NCBI GenBank assembly: GCA_002368715.1
Contig: DFEO01000167.1
Coordinates: 1-14,316, forward strand
Source: Ruminococcus sp. UBA3800
GTDB lineage: Bacteria; Bacillota; Clostridia; Oscillospirales; Ruminococcaceae
Length of the DNA stretch: 14,316 nucleotides
Reading direction: 5' to 3'
The translations under genes and the position numbers were made by a program. How positions within the stretch are numbered: the first letter of the stretch is position 1; every line of letters begins with the position of its first letter. The notes beneath the pieces were generated by a model that searched no databases, was not told where the DNA came from, and saw only the letters and a list, made by a program, of their open reading frames with translations. Shown one piece after another: positions 14,191 to 14,316 of this stretch.

Positions 14191-14316
14191 CCACCACGTT
14201 ACGCTCTGCTCGCTCCGCTCGGTCGCTACATCGGGTGGGGGACTAGCACTTTGCTGCTCGGACGTTTACAGAGTGCCGGCTTTTCATCTATGCGTTATCC
14301 GATAAAGAGCGGCAGA
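14191..14316. other. Window edge with no recognisable gene
   Basis: I see no credible coding region or RNA gene here. The stretch has the phrase GCTCGCTCCGCTCGGTCGCT (14208-14227), which reads like dispersed repeat DNA, and a further GCTTTTCA (14279-14286) that could begin or end another degenerate repeat unit. Short open frames entering from the right on the reverse strand cannot be judged from about 40 bases. Confidence 0.4.

Noticed and set aside
13805..14316. A CRISPR array
   Set aside because: There are only two copies, 237-238 bases apart, of a long modular element, with no short regular repeat-spacer pattern.

Overview
The window looks like a chromosomal segment of a low-to-mid GC Firmicute of the Ruminococcus / Oscillospiraceae type. 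The reasons are the rpmH-rnpA-yidD-yidC-jag order, heavy use of ATA (Ile) and AGA/AGG (Arg) codons, strong AGGAGG-like ribosome binding sites, use of TTG and GTG starts, a clostridial-type YidC without a lipoprotein signal, and protein families frequent in these gut bacteria. Genus is an inference from style and was not tested by any search.

Left part (1-3256, + strand): the conserved cluster near the replication origin. It holds the end of rpmH (L34), an intrinsic terminator, then rnpA, yidD, yidC and jag/khpB. These cover RNase P protein maturation of tRNA, membrane protein insertion (YidC with helper YidD) and a KH/R3H RNA-binding regulator. mnmE, which often follows jag in Firmicutes, is absent. 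Two back-to-back terminators instead separate jag from a convergent gene for an extended SDR epimerase/dehydratase (3352-4281, - strand).

Middle (4303-12101): a divergent promoter region followed by eight closely packed + strand genes, ended by one clear terminator at 12068. The gaps run from a 4-base overlap to 43 bases, so one operon is likely. The order is a membrane protein of the MBOAT fold, a single-pass Thr/Pro-rich surface protein, a YhcC/YtqA-like radical SAM protein, a second small radical SAM protein (TatD-associated type), a HisC-like aminotransferase, a YghZ-type aldo-keto reductase, dUTPase and an imidazolonepropionase-like amidohydrolase. The last six look like tRNA-modification, metabolite and nucleotide-housekeeping enzymes. 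The first two form a striking pair. The MBOAT homologue has lost all three histidines normally found in the catalytic core. Its partner resembles only the first part of the SGNH/AlgX/DHHW-type proteins that usually accompany MBOATs, with the catalytic domain replaced by a disordered Thr/Pro tail.

Right part (12102-14316): guaB (IMP dehydrogenase) with a near-consensus promoter (TTGACA-17-TATACT), followed by about 510 bases without a credible gene. That stretch contains two collinear copies, about 237-238 bases apart, of a GC-rich palindrome-bearing repeat. The first copy begins at the last base of the guaB stop codon. Further perfect palindromes lie between and after the copies.
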